A DNA stretch of 64,000 nucleotides from JAICYJ01 sp963737445 (GTDB taxonomy: Bacteria > Actinomycetota > Thermoleophilia > Gaiellales > JAICJC01): assembly GCA_963737445.1 (NCBI GenBank), contig CAVTSO010000008.1, positions 1-64,000 of the forward strand, given 5' to 3'. The notes below the pieces were generated by a model. That model made no database searches, was not told where the DNA came from, and worked only from the letters and a program-made list of their open reading frames with translations. This document shows positions 24,301-32,606 of the stretch, one piece after another. Every line of letters starts with the position of its first letter. The stretch's first letter is position 1. Made by a program: the position numbers and the translations under genes.

Positions 24301-24828
24301 ATGACCATCACATCAGCACCACGCACCGCGACCGTCGGTGCGCTGCTGGCGGTCGCCGCCGGCCTGATCGCACCCAACAACCTGATCGCCTTCTACCTCA
24401 CGGCGCTGGCAGCCGCGTTGCTGCTGTTCGCCGCGTTTCTCGCCTACCTCGACGCCGCGGAACAGCTGGATGCCCGCAGCGGGCTGGCGGTCGCGACGGC
24501 CGGCCTCGGCGCGGCCCTCGTGATGGCCGACGCCGCCATCCGCTTCCCGGCGGTACTCGACCCGAGTGCACCCCAGGGCGCGAGCGCGCTGGCGATGGTG
24601 GCGCTGCTCGTCGTGATGACCGGGGTGGTCGGCGAGCTCGTGTGGATGCAGGCTGATGACGCCGCATCGCTGCGCGAGCGGCTGCGCCCCGTGCGGCACC
24701 TGCTGACACGGCTAGCAGGGCGCTTCGCGCGCTACTTGACCCAGACGGGAGTGCCGATCGGGGTCCTCTTGTACATCCACCTGGCCTCCGGCGCCGGCAT
24801 GCGGATGCAGCCGTGCGAGGCCGGGTAG
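24301..24828 (+). CDS. putative four-helix membrane protein
   Basis: A 175-aa ORF with four hydrophobic segments (about 10-26, 28-48, 60-80, 98-116). I do not recognise a family. Residues 1-140 look like real membrane protein. The last 30 are merely the antisense of the transpeptidase gene end, with which it overlaps by 97 bp tail to tail, so the true C-terminus may be abnormal. No clear ribosome site precedes the ATG. No better ORF exists in 24216-24731. Confidence 0.45.
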   Translation: MTITSAPRTATVGALLAVAAGLIAPNNLIAFYLTALAAALLLFAAFLAYLDAAEQLDARSGLAVATAGLGAALVMADAAIRFPAVLDPSAPQGASALAMVALLVVMTGVVGELVWMQADDAASLRERLRPVRHLLTRLAGRFARYLTQTGVPIGVLLYIHLASGAGMRMQPCEAG

Positions 24829-25376
24829 CCGGGCACGCTTGCGAACGAGTGCATCGCGATGCCGCCGACGATGTAGCTGGCCCATGGCAGCCATACGTGG
24901 AACGGGATCGACCACGACATCCGCGACTTCGAGTAGACGTGCCAGTGGCCGGTGGGTGTGACGTGACCGGGCGCGGCCGTCGAGACGTGGATCGCGCGCC
25001 GCACCTTGCCCAGCTTCCCGATCAGGAGCAGCACCTGCCTGCCCTTGTGCACCTCGACGTGGGCGAAGTGGCGGTGGCCGGTCCACGGCCGCGGCGTCAC
25101 GGCCTTCTTGAGACGCGCCTGGGTGATGGATCCTGCCACGCCGTCGCGCGTCAGCCGGGCCCAGCCCTGGTAGGCCATCACGGCCTGCAAGGTGCGGTAG
25201 TCGTAGCACCCCGGTGTGTAGCTCTCCGGCAGGTACTTGTGCAGGCCCAGCTCGTGCTGGAGACGGTGGACGTCCGGCCCGCACATGCCCTGAGAGAGGG
25301 TCCGGGCGCTGGCCGTGGCCGGGAACAGCACCACGATCGCCAACGAACCAACCGCCACCGCTGCCAGTCGCTTCAT
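24732..25376 (-). CDS. secreted L,D-transpeptidase (YkuD) with peptidoglycan-binding domain
   Basis: A 214-aa exported cell-wall enzyme. A signal peptide (MKRLAAVAVGSLAIVVLF, cleavage near ATASA) is followed by a peptidoglycan-binding domain at about 28-90 (LSQGMCGPDVHRLQHELGLH). A YkuD domain at 100-214 has the catalytic SHGCIRM near residue 195 and HSFASVPGYPA before it. Such enzymes make 3-3 cross-links or modify peptidoglycan. I used the ATG at 25376, six nt after GGGAG; the ATG at 25382 overlaps the restored nuoN stop as ATGA. The frame is continuous with the frameshifted nuoN frame, so a fused product is formally possible. It ends the nuo operon. Confidence 0.85.
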   Translation of the reverse strand: MKRLAAVAVGSLAIVVLFPATASARTLSQGMCGPDVHRLQHELGLHKYLPESYTPGCYDYRTLQAVMAYQGWARLTRDGVAGSITQARLKKAVTPRPWTGHRHFAHVEVHKGRQVLLLIGKLGKVRRAIHVSTAAPGHVTPTGHWHVYSKSRMSWSIPFHVWLPWASYIVGGIAMHSFASVPGYPASHGCIRMPAPEARWMYKRTPIGTPVWVK

Positions 25377-25378
25377 CG

Positions 25379-26852
25379 TCATCTCCCGATCAGTGATGCA
25401 CTTGCCGTCTGCGCCAGATCGAGGAGCGGCCCGGGAATGATCCCGAGCACCATCACCGCGACCGCCGTTGCCAATACGGTAGCCGATGTTACGGCGAACG
25501 CCGGGACGATATGGCGACTCCGGGATCGGCACATCCCGGTCGACCAGCGCGAACGGGATCTTCAGGTAGTAGCCGAGCCCGACCAGGGTCGCGGCCACGC
25601 CCACGACGGCCAGGTACGTCTGCCCGACGTCGACGGCGCTGCTCCAGATCGTGATCTTGGCGATGAACCCGCCCATCGGCGGCAGCCCGGCCAGCGACAG
25701 CATGAACACCACCATCGACAGCGCCAGCAGCGGCCGCCGGTAGGCGTAGCCGCGGAAGTCATCGATCAACACCGGGCGTCCCAGCTCGCGCTCGCGGATC
25801 GCCACCAGCGCGAACGCGCCGATGTTCATCAGCGAGTAGATGGCCAGGTAGTAGAACATGGCGCGGGCGGCTGCCTGGGTGTGCACGGCGACCGCCGTGA
25901 ACAGGAAGCCGGTGTGACCGATCGTGGAGTATGCCAGCATCCGCTTCACATTCGCCTGCCGCAGCGCCGCCAGGTTCCCGACCGCGAACGACGCGACCGC
26001 GAGCGCTCCGATTGCGTCCTGCCAGATGGCCGAGTCCTCGCCGAAGGCCGCCACCAGCACCCGGAACGCCAGCACCAGAGCCACGGTCTTGGTGGCCGCC
26101 GACATGAACGCGGTCACCGGTGTGGGCGCTCCCTCGTAGGCGTCCGGCGTCCACATGTGGAACGGCGCCGAGTTGGCCTTGAACCCCAGCCCGACGATGA
26201 TCATCGCGATGCCCAGCAGCAGCACGCCGCCGTGGGCGTCGCCGTGACGGATCGACTGGGCGATCAGGTCGAACTCGAACTGCCCGGTAGCGCCGTAGAC
26301 CAGCGCCGACCCGTACAGCAGGAAGGCGGCGCCCACCGAGCCGACGACCAGGTACTTGAGCGCGCCCTCCAGGCCCGGCAGCGCGTCCACGTCGATCGCC
26401 ACCAGCACGTACAGCGCGATCGAGAACAGCTCCAGCGCGATGAACGCGATCACCAGGCTGTTCGACACCGCCAGCAGCGACATGCCGGCGGCAGCGGCCA
26501 GCAGCAGCGCGTGGTACTCGACCGCCCGGTCGGCGAGATGCGGCATGCCCCACGCCACGACCACAGCCAGCAGGCCGGCCGCGAAGATCAGCAGCCGCGC
26601 GCCGTTGCCGAAGGCGTCGATCCGCAACGTGTCGTCGAAGGCCGTGCGCGGCGCATCGTGCCACTGCGCGATCGGCGCCACCATGGCACCGGCGAAGGCG
26701 CCCACCGCCACCGCTGCCCCCACGGGATGGGCCAGCCGCTGCGGCAGGAAGATCGCGCAGGTCAGAAGCACGCAGGCGCAGCTCAGGAGCACGATCTCGG
26801 GTGCGATCGCCGACCACGAGACGGGGACGGTGGTGACCGTGAGCGTGATCAT
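25379..26852 (-). CDS. nuoN: NADH-quinone oxidoreductase subunit N, frameshifted near 3 prime end
   Basis: An antiporter-like proton-pumping membrane subunit of complex I with about 14 hydrophobic segments. Lys and His residues sit in the usual places (LELFSIALYVLVA, LKYLVVGSVGAAF, KANSAPFHMWTPDAYEGAPTPVTAFM). The frame is intact from the ATG at 26852 to codon 446, ending DVPIPES near 25515. It then continues as unrelated Arg/Gly-rich residues without a stop into the transpeptidase gene. A +1 shift at the CC of 25513-25514 restores the family C-terminus: HIVPAFAVTSATVLATA, a hydrophobic helix, then GIIPGPLLDLAQ and a TGA at 25379. The restored protein would be about 490 aa, normal for NuoN. 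Either a sequence error or a real mutation. Confidence 0.8.
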
Positions 26853-28279
26853 CCGATCCGCTCCATCACGCCGAACGGCCAGGCCGAGAGCACCAGCAGG
26901 ATCAGCAGCAGCGGCACCGCCACGGCCAGCTCGGAGAGCCGCAGGTCGGGCGTGGTCGCGTCGATCCGCTCCCCGTCACCCTCGTGCGCGATCGCCGAGT
27001 ACCAGCGCAGCATGTACATCGCCGCCAGCACGATCCCGAGCGAGGCGGCGGCGCCCAGCAGCGGCTGCTCACCGAACGCGCCGATCAGGATGTAGAGCTC
27101 CGAGATGAACACGCTCGAGCCGGGCACCGCCAGCACGAACAGCGCGGCCAGCAGGAAGACGGTCGAGGCCACCGGCCGCCGGTTGGCGAGCCCGCCCAGC
27201 GACTTCAGCGCGTCGGTGCCGGTGCGCAGCTCGACCAGCCCGATCAGCAGGAACGCCGCCAGCGAGACGACGCCGTGGTTGACCATCTGGAAGGTGGCGC
27301 CGGTGAGGCCGTTGTCGCTGAAGACGCCGCCCGGCCCGAGCACGAAGATGCCGATGATGATCAGGTTCATCTGGCCCACGCTGGAGTAGGCCACCACGCC
27401 CCGCGCATCGGGTTGGCGGAACGCGACCAGCGATGCGTACAGCAGGCCGGCCAGGCCCAGGCCCAGGAACAGCCAGCGCCAGTGGTAGGCGGTGGCCGGG
27501 AACAGCGGCACGGCGAACCGGATCAGCCCGTAGGCGCCGGCCTTGGAGATGACTCCGGAGAGCAGCGCCGTCACCTCGGGCGTCGACTGGCGGTATGCGT
27601 CCGGCAGCCAGCCGTGCAGCGGGAACATCGGCGCCTTGATGCAGAAGGCCAGCGCGAACGCGCCGAACATCCACCAGGAGTCGCGTCCCTGGGCCGCCAG
27701 CACGCCCAGGTCGAACGAGTGCCCCTCCACCGCGAGCCCGGCGATGGCGACCAGCATCAGCAGCGAGCCGGCCAGCGAGTAGATGATGAACTGGAGCGTG
27801 GCGAAGCGGCGCCGCTCACCGCCCCAGACGCCCATCAGCACGAACAGGGCGATCATCATCACCTCCCAGCCCGTGTAGAACAGCACCAGGTCGCGGGCCG
27901 TGAACAGCGTCACCAGCGACGCCTCGAGCAGCAGCAGCAGGCCCAGGTACAGGCTGAGGCGGTCGCGGCCGGCGCGGATAGCCGTCCAGACGGCGCTGGC
28001 CACGCCCACGGCGGTGAGGGCGACCATGAACATCGACAGCCCGTCCATGGCCACGTGGAAGTGCACGTCGGCGCCGCCGATCAGGTTCGGGATCCACACC
28101 CTGTCGGTGACGAACTGGCTGCCGCCGCCGACGTTGAAGGTGACGATCGCGACCGCCGCCAGCACCAGCTCGGCGAGCACCGCAGCCAGCCCCAGCGCCG
28201 CCGCGACGCGCCGGTCGAGCGGCAGGAAGCCGATCAGCACGGCGCACACCAGCGGCAGCGCGATCAGGGCGACGGTCAC
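26849..28279 (-). CDS. nuoM: NADH-quinone oxidoreductase subunit M
   Basis: A 476-aa antiporter-like pump subunit of the membrane arm. I used the GTG at 28279, which overlaps the nuoL stop (GTGA). Marks are ARDLVLFYTGWEVMMIALFVLMGVWGG with the conserved Glu, AFCIKAPMFPLHGWLPDAYRQSTPEVTALLSGVISKAGAYG, and VAYSSVGQMNLIIIGI. About 14 hydrophobic segments. It overlaps nuoN by 4 bp. Confidence 0.95.
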   Translation of the reverse strand: MTVALIALPLVCAVLIGFLPLDRRVAAALGLAAVLAELVLAAVAIVTFNVGGGSQFVTDRVWIPNLIGGADVHFHVAMDGLSMFMVALTAVGVASAVWTAIRAGRDRLSLYLGLLLLLEASLVTLFTARDLVLFYTGWEVMMIALFVLMGVWGGERRRFATLQFIIYSLAGSLLMLVAIAGLAVEGHSFDLGVLAAQGRDSWWMFGAFALAFCIKAPMFPLHGWLPDAYRQSTPEVTALLSGVISKAGAYGLIRFAVPLFPATAYHWRWLFLGLGLAGLLYASLVAFRQPDARGVVAYSSVGQMNLIIIGIFVLGPGGVFSDNGLTGATFQMVNHGVVSLAAFLLIGLVELRTGTDALKSLGGLANRRPVASTVFLLAALFVLAVPGSSVFISELYILIGAFGEQPLLGAAASLGIVLAAMYMLRWYSAIAHEGDGERIDATTPDLRLSELAVAVPLLLILLVLSAWPFGVMERIG

Positions 28280-30183
28280 AGGTTCGCCTTCCCGAGGAAG
28301 AACACGGCCACCAGCGCCGCCCCGCCGGCCAGCACGGTCACGTACTGGCGCACGATCCCCGACTGGGCGAGCGCGGTGGCCCTGGCCACCGTCGCCACCG
28401 TGGTGCGAGCCAGCCACAGCGAGCCGCCGATGATCCAGCGCTCACCGACGCGGTCCAGCGTGACGGCCAGCCACACCGCCGGGCGGTAGCCGATGTTGTA
28501 GTAGAGCTCGTCCCAGCCGAACTTGGCCTCGGCGATGATGGCCATCGTCTGGAACCGGTTGCGCACAGCGGCCACCCGGGCCGGATCGTCGTACAGCCGC
28601 CAGACGTACAGCGCGCCGGCTCCGCCCAGGCCCCAGGCCAGCGCCGTCGTCAGGATGTCCTGCGGGACGGTGGCCTCGATGGTGGGCGCGGTCTGCGCCA
28701 GGAAGTCGCCGAAGAAATTGGTGATGCCAAAGCCGATCGACAGGAACCCGACCAGCACCGCACCGGCCGCCAGCACCGCCACCGGCAGGAACATCGTCCA
28801 CGGCGCCTCGCCGTGGCCGCCGTGCAGGTGCTGCTCGGCGTAGTCGCTCATCTCGCCGTAAAACACGAGCCGCATCAGCCGGGTCGCGTAGATGCCGGTG
28901 AAGGCGGCTCCCACCAGGCCGCCCACGTACACGATCCAGCCGGCGGTGCCGCCTCCGTGCAGCGCGCCCTCCAGGATCGCGTCCTTGGACAGCGGCCAGA
29001 ACCCGATCAGCGCGATGGTGCCGACCCACATCAGCGCGGTCGTGCGCGGCATCACCTTGGAGAGGCCGCCCATCCTGCGCACGTCCTGCTCGTTGGCGAG
29101 CGCGTGGATGACGATGCCGGCGCCGAGGAACAGCAGCGCCTTGAAGAAGGCGTGGCTGAGCAGGTGGAACATGCCGGCCGAGTCGTCGGCCACGCCCACG
29201 GCCGCGAACATGTAGCCGATCTGGCTCATGGTCGAGTAGGCGATGATGCGTTTGATGTCGGTCTGCACGAGCGCGATCACACCCGCCATCAGCAGCGTGG
29301 CCACGCCGATCACCGCCACCAGCGTGCGCACGTTGGGCGCGTTGGCGAACAGCACGTGGCAGCGCGCGATCAGGTAGACGCCTGCGGTCACCATGGTGGC
29401 CGCGTGGATCAGCGCGCTGACCGGGGTGGGGCCTTCCATGGCGTCCGGAAGCCAGGTGTGGAGCGGGATCTGGGCCGACTTGGCGACGGCGCCCGCCAGC
29501 AACAGCAGCGCCACCCAGTTGGCGTCGGAGCTGCCCTTCGGCCACACGTCGTGCGCCCGCGTGAACACCTCGTGGTAGTTGGTGGTGCCGATGTCGCGCA
29601 CCATGAAGAAGATCGCGATGGCGATGCCGACGTCGCCGATCGTGTTCATCACGAAGGCCTTCTTGGCGGCGGCCACCGGCGCCTCCTGCTCGTGCCAGAA
29701 CCCGATCAGCAGGTAGGACGAGAGGCCCACCATGCCCCAGCCGGCCAGCAGCAGCACGAAGTTGCCGGCCATCACGAGCAGTAGCATCGAGAACAGGAAC
29801 AGGTTCATGTAGGCGAAGAAGCGCCGCTGCTTGGGGTCGCCGTGCATGTAGCCGATCGAGTACATGACGATCAGCGCGCCCACGCCGGACACGATCAGCA
29901 TCTCGACCACCGACAGCTGGTCGACCTGGATCGACAGCGGCACCTGGAGCACGTTGGTGTTGTGAGCCCCGGCCCAGGTGTAGAGCGTGAAGACGTGGCT
30001 GCGGGCGCTCTCGCCCTCGCCGAGGATCGAGAAGAACACGGCGGCGCCGCAGATGAACGAGGCGAACGCGATGGCCGTGGCCAGCCAGGAGGCGGCCTCG
30101 CGTCCGATCCGGTTGCCGGCCAGGGCCAGCACGACCACGCCGGCCAGCGGGAGGAACAGACACAGCCAGGAGAGCGTTTCCAT
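28276..30183 (-). CDS. nuoL: NADH-quinone oxidoreductase subunit L
   Basis: A 635-aa distal pump subunit. It shows the Mrp-like core (AGWGMVGLSSYLLIGFWHEQEAP, AKSAQIPLHTWLPDAMEGPTPVSALIHAATMVTAGVYLIAR, IIAYSTMSQIGYMFAAVG) and the long C-terminal extension that forms the lateral helix and last segment. Key Glu/Lys/His positions of the family are present. Its ATG shares one base with the nuoK stop (TGATG) and its stop overlaps nuoM. Confidence 0.96.
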   Translation of the reverse strand: METLSWLCLFLPLAGVVVLALAGNRIGREAASWLATAIAFASFICGAAVFFSILGEGESARSHVFTLYTWAGAHNTNVLQVPLSIQVDQLSVVEMLIVSGVGALIVMYSIGYMHGDPKQRRFFAYMNLFLFSMLLLVMAGNFVLLLAGWGMVGLSSYLLIGFWHEQEAPVAAAKKAFVMNTIGDVGIAIAIFFMVRDIGTTNYHEVFTRAHDVWPKGSSDANWVALLLLAGAVAKSAQIPLHTWLPDAMEGPTPVSALIHAATMVTAGVYLIARCHVLFANAPNVRTLVAVIGVATLLMAGVIALVQTDIKRIIAYSTMSQIGYMFAAVGVADDSAGMFHLLSHAFFKALLFLGAGIVIHALANEQDVRRMGGLSKVMPRTTALMWVGTIALIGFWPLSKDAILEGALHGGGTAGWIVYVGGLVGAAFTGIYATRLMRLVFYGEMSDYAEQHLHGGHGEAPWTMFLPVAVLAAGAVLVGFLSIGFGITNFFGDFLAQTAPTIEATVPQDILTTALAWGLGGAGALYVWRLYDDPARVAAVRNRFQTMAIIAEAKFGWDELYYNIGYRPAVWLAVTLDRVGERWIIGGSLWLARTTVATVARATALAQSGIVRQYVTVLAGGAALVAVFFLGKANL

Positions 30184-30488
30184 CAGTGCCGAAGCGCCGT
30201 CAGCCGGTCGACGTCAAGTTCGGCCTTGCGGCGCGCCACGGCCACAACCAGCCCCAGGCCGACAACGACCTCGGAGGCCGCGATGCCCATCACGATCAGC
30301 GCGAACACCTGGCCGCTCTGCTCACCCCAGTAGCGCGAGAAGGCGATCAGCGTGAGGTTGCAGGAGTTCAGCATCAGCTCCACCGACAGCAGCAGGATCA
30401 GCGGGCTGCGGCGAGTGAACACGCCGAACATGCCGATCCCGAACACGATCGCCGACACCGACACGAAGTACTCGACGCCGATGTGCAT
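30183..30488 (-). CDS. nuoK: NADH-quinone oxidoreductase subunit K
   Basis: A 101-aa three-helix membrane subunit. The second helix carries the conserved Glu in LILLLSVELMLNSCNLTLIAFS and the third in VMGIAASEVVVGLGLVVAVARR. Both are essential for proton transfer in the family. It overlaps nuoJ and nuoL by single bases. Confidence 0.95.
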   Translation of the reverse strand: MHIGVEYFVSVSAIVFGIGMFGVFTRRSPLILLLSVELMLNSCNLTLIAFSRYWGEQSGQVFALIVMGIAASEVVVGLGLVVAVARRKAELDVDRLTALRH

Positions 30489-31120
30489 CAGCTGCCGTCC
30501 TCGTCCTTGTGGGGCACGTGGTGCACGGGGAACGCCGTCTCGGCCCCCATCACGGCGGCCTGCAGCTCCAGCTCGGGCTGCGGGCGCGGAGCCGGGAACG
30601 CGTCAGGCTCGTCGACCCGCGGGCTGGGCCGCTTGGAGCCGAGCACGACGGCGCCCACCGCCGCCACCAGCAGCAGGATCGAGGTGGCCTCGAATCCCAG
30701 CAGGTAGCGCGAGAAGAAGCTGTTGGCGACGAGGCTGGGGTTGCCGAACTGGTCGGTGACCGTCTGGCCGGGGCCGAACGCCTGGCTTGCGACCGCCACC
30801 ACGATCTCGATCACGACGGCCGAGCCCGCCACGACCGCCGCTCCCAGCTGCCACAGCGGGATGTCGCGCGTGGGCTCGTCGGCGCGGTTGCCGAGGTAGG
30901 CGATCACGAACAGGAACATGATCATCACCGCGCCGGCGTAGACGATCACCTGCGCGGCGGCCAGGAAGTCGGCCTGCAGCAGCAGGTACATGGTGGCCAG
31001 CGAGACCAGGTGCATGATCAGCGACAGGGCCGAGTAGAACGGGTTCACCGAGAGCACCACGCCCAGCGCCGAGGCGATCGCCAGCGCCGATGCGACGACG
31101 AACACGATGTCGTAGGTCAC
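30488..31120 (-). CDS. nuoJ: NADH-quinone oxidoreductase subunit J
   Basis: A 210-aa membrane subunit. I used the GTG at 31120, which overlaps the nuoI stop (GTGA). Marks: FVVASALAIASALGVVLSVNPFYSALSLI and FLAAAQVIVYAGAVMIMFLFVIAYL, the flexible helix that links the quinone cavity to the pumps. The C-terminal 40 residues are a polar tail (PRPQPELELQAAVMGAE) longer than in many homologues. Confidence 0.93.
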   Translation of the reverse strand: MTYDIVFVVASALAIASALGVVLSVNPFYSALSLIMHLVSLATMYLLLQADFLAAAQVIVYAGAVMIMFLFVIAYLGNRADEPTRDIPLWQLGAAVVAGSAVVIEIVVAVASQAFGPGQTVTDQFGNPSLVANSFFSRYLLGFEATSILLLVAAVGAVVLGSKRPSPRVDEPDAFPAPRPQPELELQAAVMGAETAFPVHHVPHKDEDGS

Positions 31121-31614
31121 GCCGCGCCGTCCTCTTGGGCCGGGATGTCGAAGGGGTCGACCGGTGCCACCGGCGTGCGCCGGGCCTCGGGCGAGGGCTC
31201 CAGCAGCATCTGCTTGGTGTAGACCAGCGCGTCGCGCGACATCTCGGCCAGCTCGTAGTCGTGGCCGAGCGTGATCGCGTCGAACGGGCAGGCCAGCTCG
31301 CAGTAGCCGCAGAAGATGCAGCGGCTCATGTTGATCTCGTAGATGCGCGCGTAGCGCTCGCCGGCCGAGTAGCGCTCCTCGGGCGTGTTCTCGGCGGCCA
31401 CCACGCGGATGCAGTCGGCCGGGCAGGCCGCGGCGCAGAGCGAGCATCCGACGCACTTCTCGAGGCCGTTCTCGTGCCGGTGCAGGCGGTGCCGTCCGCG
31501 GAAGCGCGGGTATACCGGGCGCTTGTAGTCGGGGAACTGCTGCGTCACCGGCTTTCGGAACAGGTGCCGGAAAGTGACGCTGAAGCCCTTGAGGTTGTCG
31601 GTGACGGGACTCAT
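31117..31614 (-). CDS. nuoI: NADH-quinone oxidoreductase subunit I
   Basis: A 165-aa ferredoxin-like subunit carrying the two 4Fe-4S clusters N6a and N6b. The cysteine motifs are CVGCSLCAAACP and CIFCGYCELACP, both complete. The N-terminal amphipathic helix region (LKGFSVTFRHLFRKPVTQQFP) anchors it to the membrane arm. Its ATG overlaps the nuoH stop (ATGA). Confidence 0.96.
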   Translation of the reverse strand: MSPVTDNLKGFSVTFRHLFRKPVTQQFPDYKRPVYPRFRGRHRLHRHENGLEKCVGCSLCAAACPADCIRVVAAENTPEERYSAGERYARIYEINMSRCIFCGYCELACPFDAITLGHDYELAEMSRDALVYTKQMLLEPSPEARRTPVAPVDPFDIPAQEDGAA

Positions 31615-32606
31615 GCTCGGTAGGCCACGATCGCGGAGGTGACCAGCAGGTTGACCGTTGCCAATGGCAGCAACACCTTCCAGCCGATCGTCATCAGCCG
31701 GTCGTAGCGCACGCGCGGAAGCGTCGAGCGCACCCAGATCGACAGGAACAGGAAGATGAACATCTTGATCAGCATCCACAGCGGGCCCGGCAGCACCGGC
31801 CCGTCGTAGCCGCCCAGGAACAGGATCGATGCCAGGGCCGAGAACGCGATCAGGGCGATGTACTCGGCGTTCTGGAACATCGCCCACCGCATGCCGCCAT
31901 ACTCGGTGTGGTAGCCGGCCACCAGCTCGCCCTCGGCCTCTGGCAGGTCGAACGGGATGCGGCTGACCTCGGCCGTCGACGCCAGCAGGTAGATCACGAA
32001 GCCGACGAACTGCGGCACGATGTACCAGACCCCGTCGCGCTGCTGGGCGTCGACGATGCCGGTCAGAGACAGCGTCTGCGACATCATCACGACGCCGATC
32101 ACGGCCAGCGCCAGGCTCACCTCGTAGCTGACCAGCTGGGAGACGGCGCGCATCGAGCCGTACAGCGAGTACTTGGAGCTGGACGACCAGCCGCCCACCA
32201 GGAACCCGTAGAAGCTGAACGAGCCGAGCGCGAACACCAGCAGCAGGGCGACGTTGGGATCGGCGATCCACAGGTAGATCTGGTAGTCGGTGCCGGGGAT
32301 CGTGGCCTGGCCGCCGAACGGCACCACCGAGAACACCATCAGCGCGCTGAACAGCGAGATCACCGGCGCCACCAGATACAGGAAGGCGCTCGAGCCGACC
32401 GGGATCAGGCTCTCCTTCTGGATCAGCTTGCCCAGGTCGGCGATCGGCTGCAGCAGGCCGAACGGCCCCACGCGGTTGGGGCCGAGGCGCACCTGGAAAC
32501 GGCCGATCAGCCGGCGTTCGAACCAGGTCATGAACGCGAACATCACCATCACCAGGTTGACCAGCACGAACGACTTGATGGCCGTGACGATGAACCCGTC
32601 AGGCAT
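31611..32606 (-). CDS. nuoH: NADH-quinone oxidoreductase subunit H
   Basis: A 331-aa eight-helix membrane subunit that forms the quinone-binding cavity with NuoB and NuoD. Signatures: FERRLIGRFQVRLGPNRVGPFGLLQPIADLGKL and PFDLPEAEGELVAGYHTEYGGMRWAMF, both with the conserved acidic residues. It overlaps the end of nuoG by 8 bp. Confidence 0.96.
   Translation of the reverse strand: MPDGFIVTAIKSFVLVNLVMVMFAFMTWFERRLIGRFQVRLGPNRVGPFGLLQPIADLGKLIQKESLIPVGSSAFLYLVAPVISLFSALMVFSVVPFGGQATIPGTDYQIYLWIADPNVALLLVFALGSFSFYGFLVGGWSSSSKYSLYGSMRAVSQLVSYEVSLALAVIGVVMMSQTLSLTGIVDAQQRDGVWYIVPQFVGFVIYLLASTAEVSRIPFDLPEAEGELVAGYHTEYGGMRWAMFQNAEYIALIAFSALASILFLGGYDGPVLPGPLWMLIKMFIFLFLSIWVRSTLPRVRYDRLMTIGWKVLLPLATVNLLVTSAIVAYRA

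Noticed and set aside
24732..26852. A single 706-codon frame joining NuoN and the L,D-transpeptidase
   Set aside because: Residues between the two parts are Arg/Gly-rich and unlike either family, while a +1 shift restores the normal NuoN end and a stop next to the transpeptidase start. I treat it as two genes.
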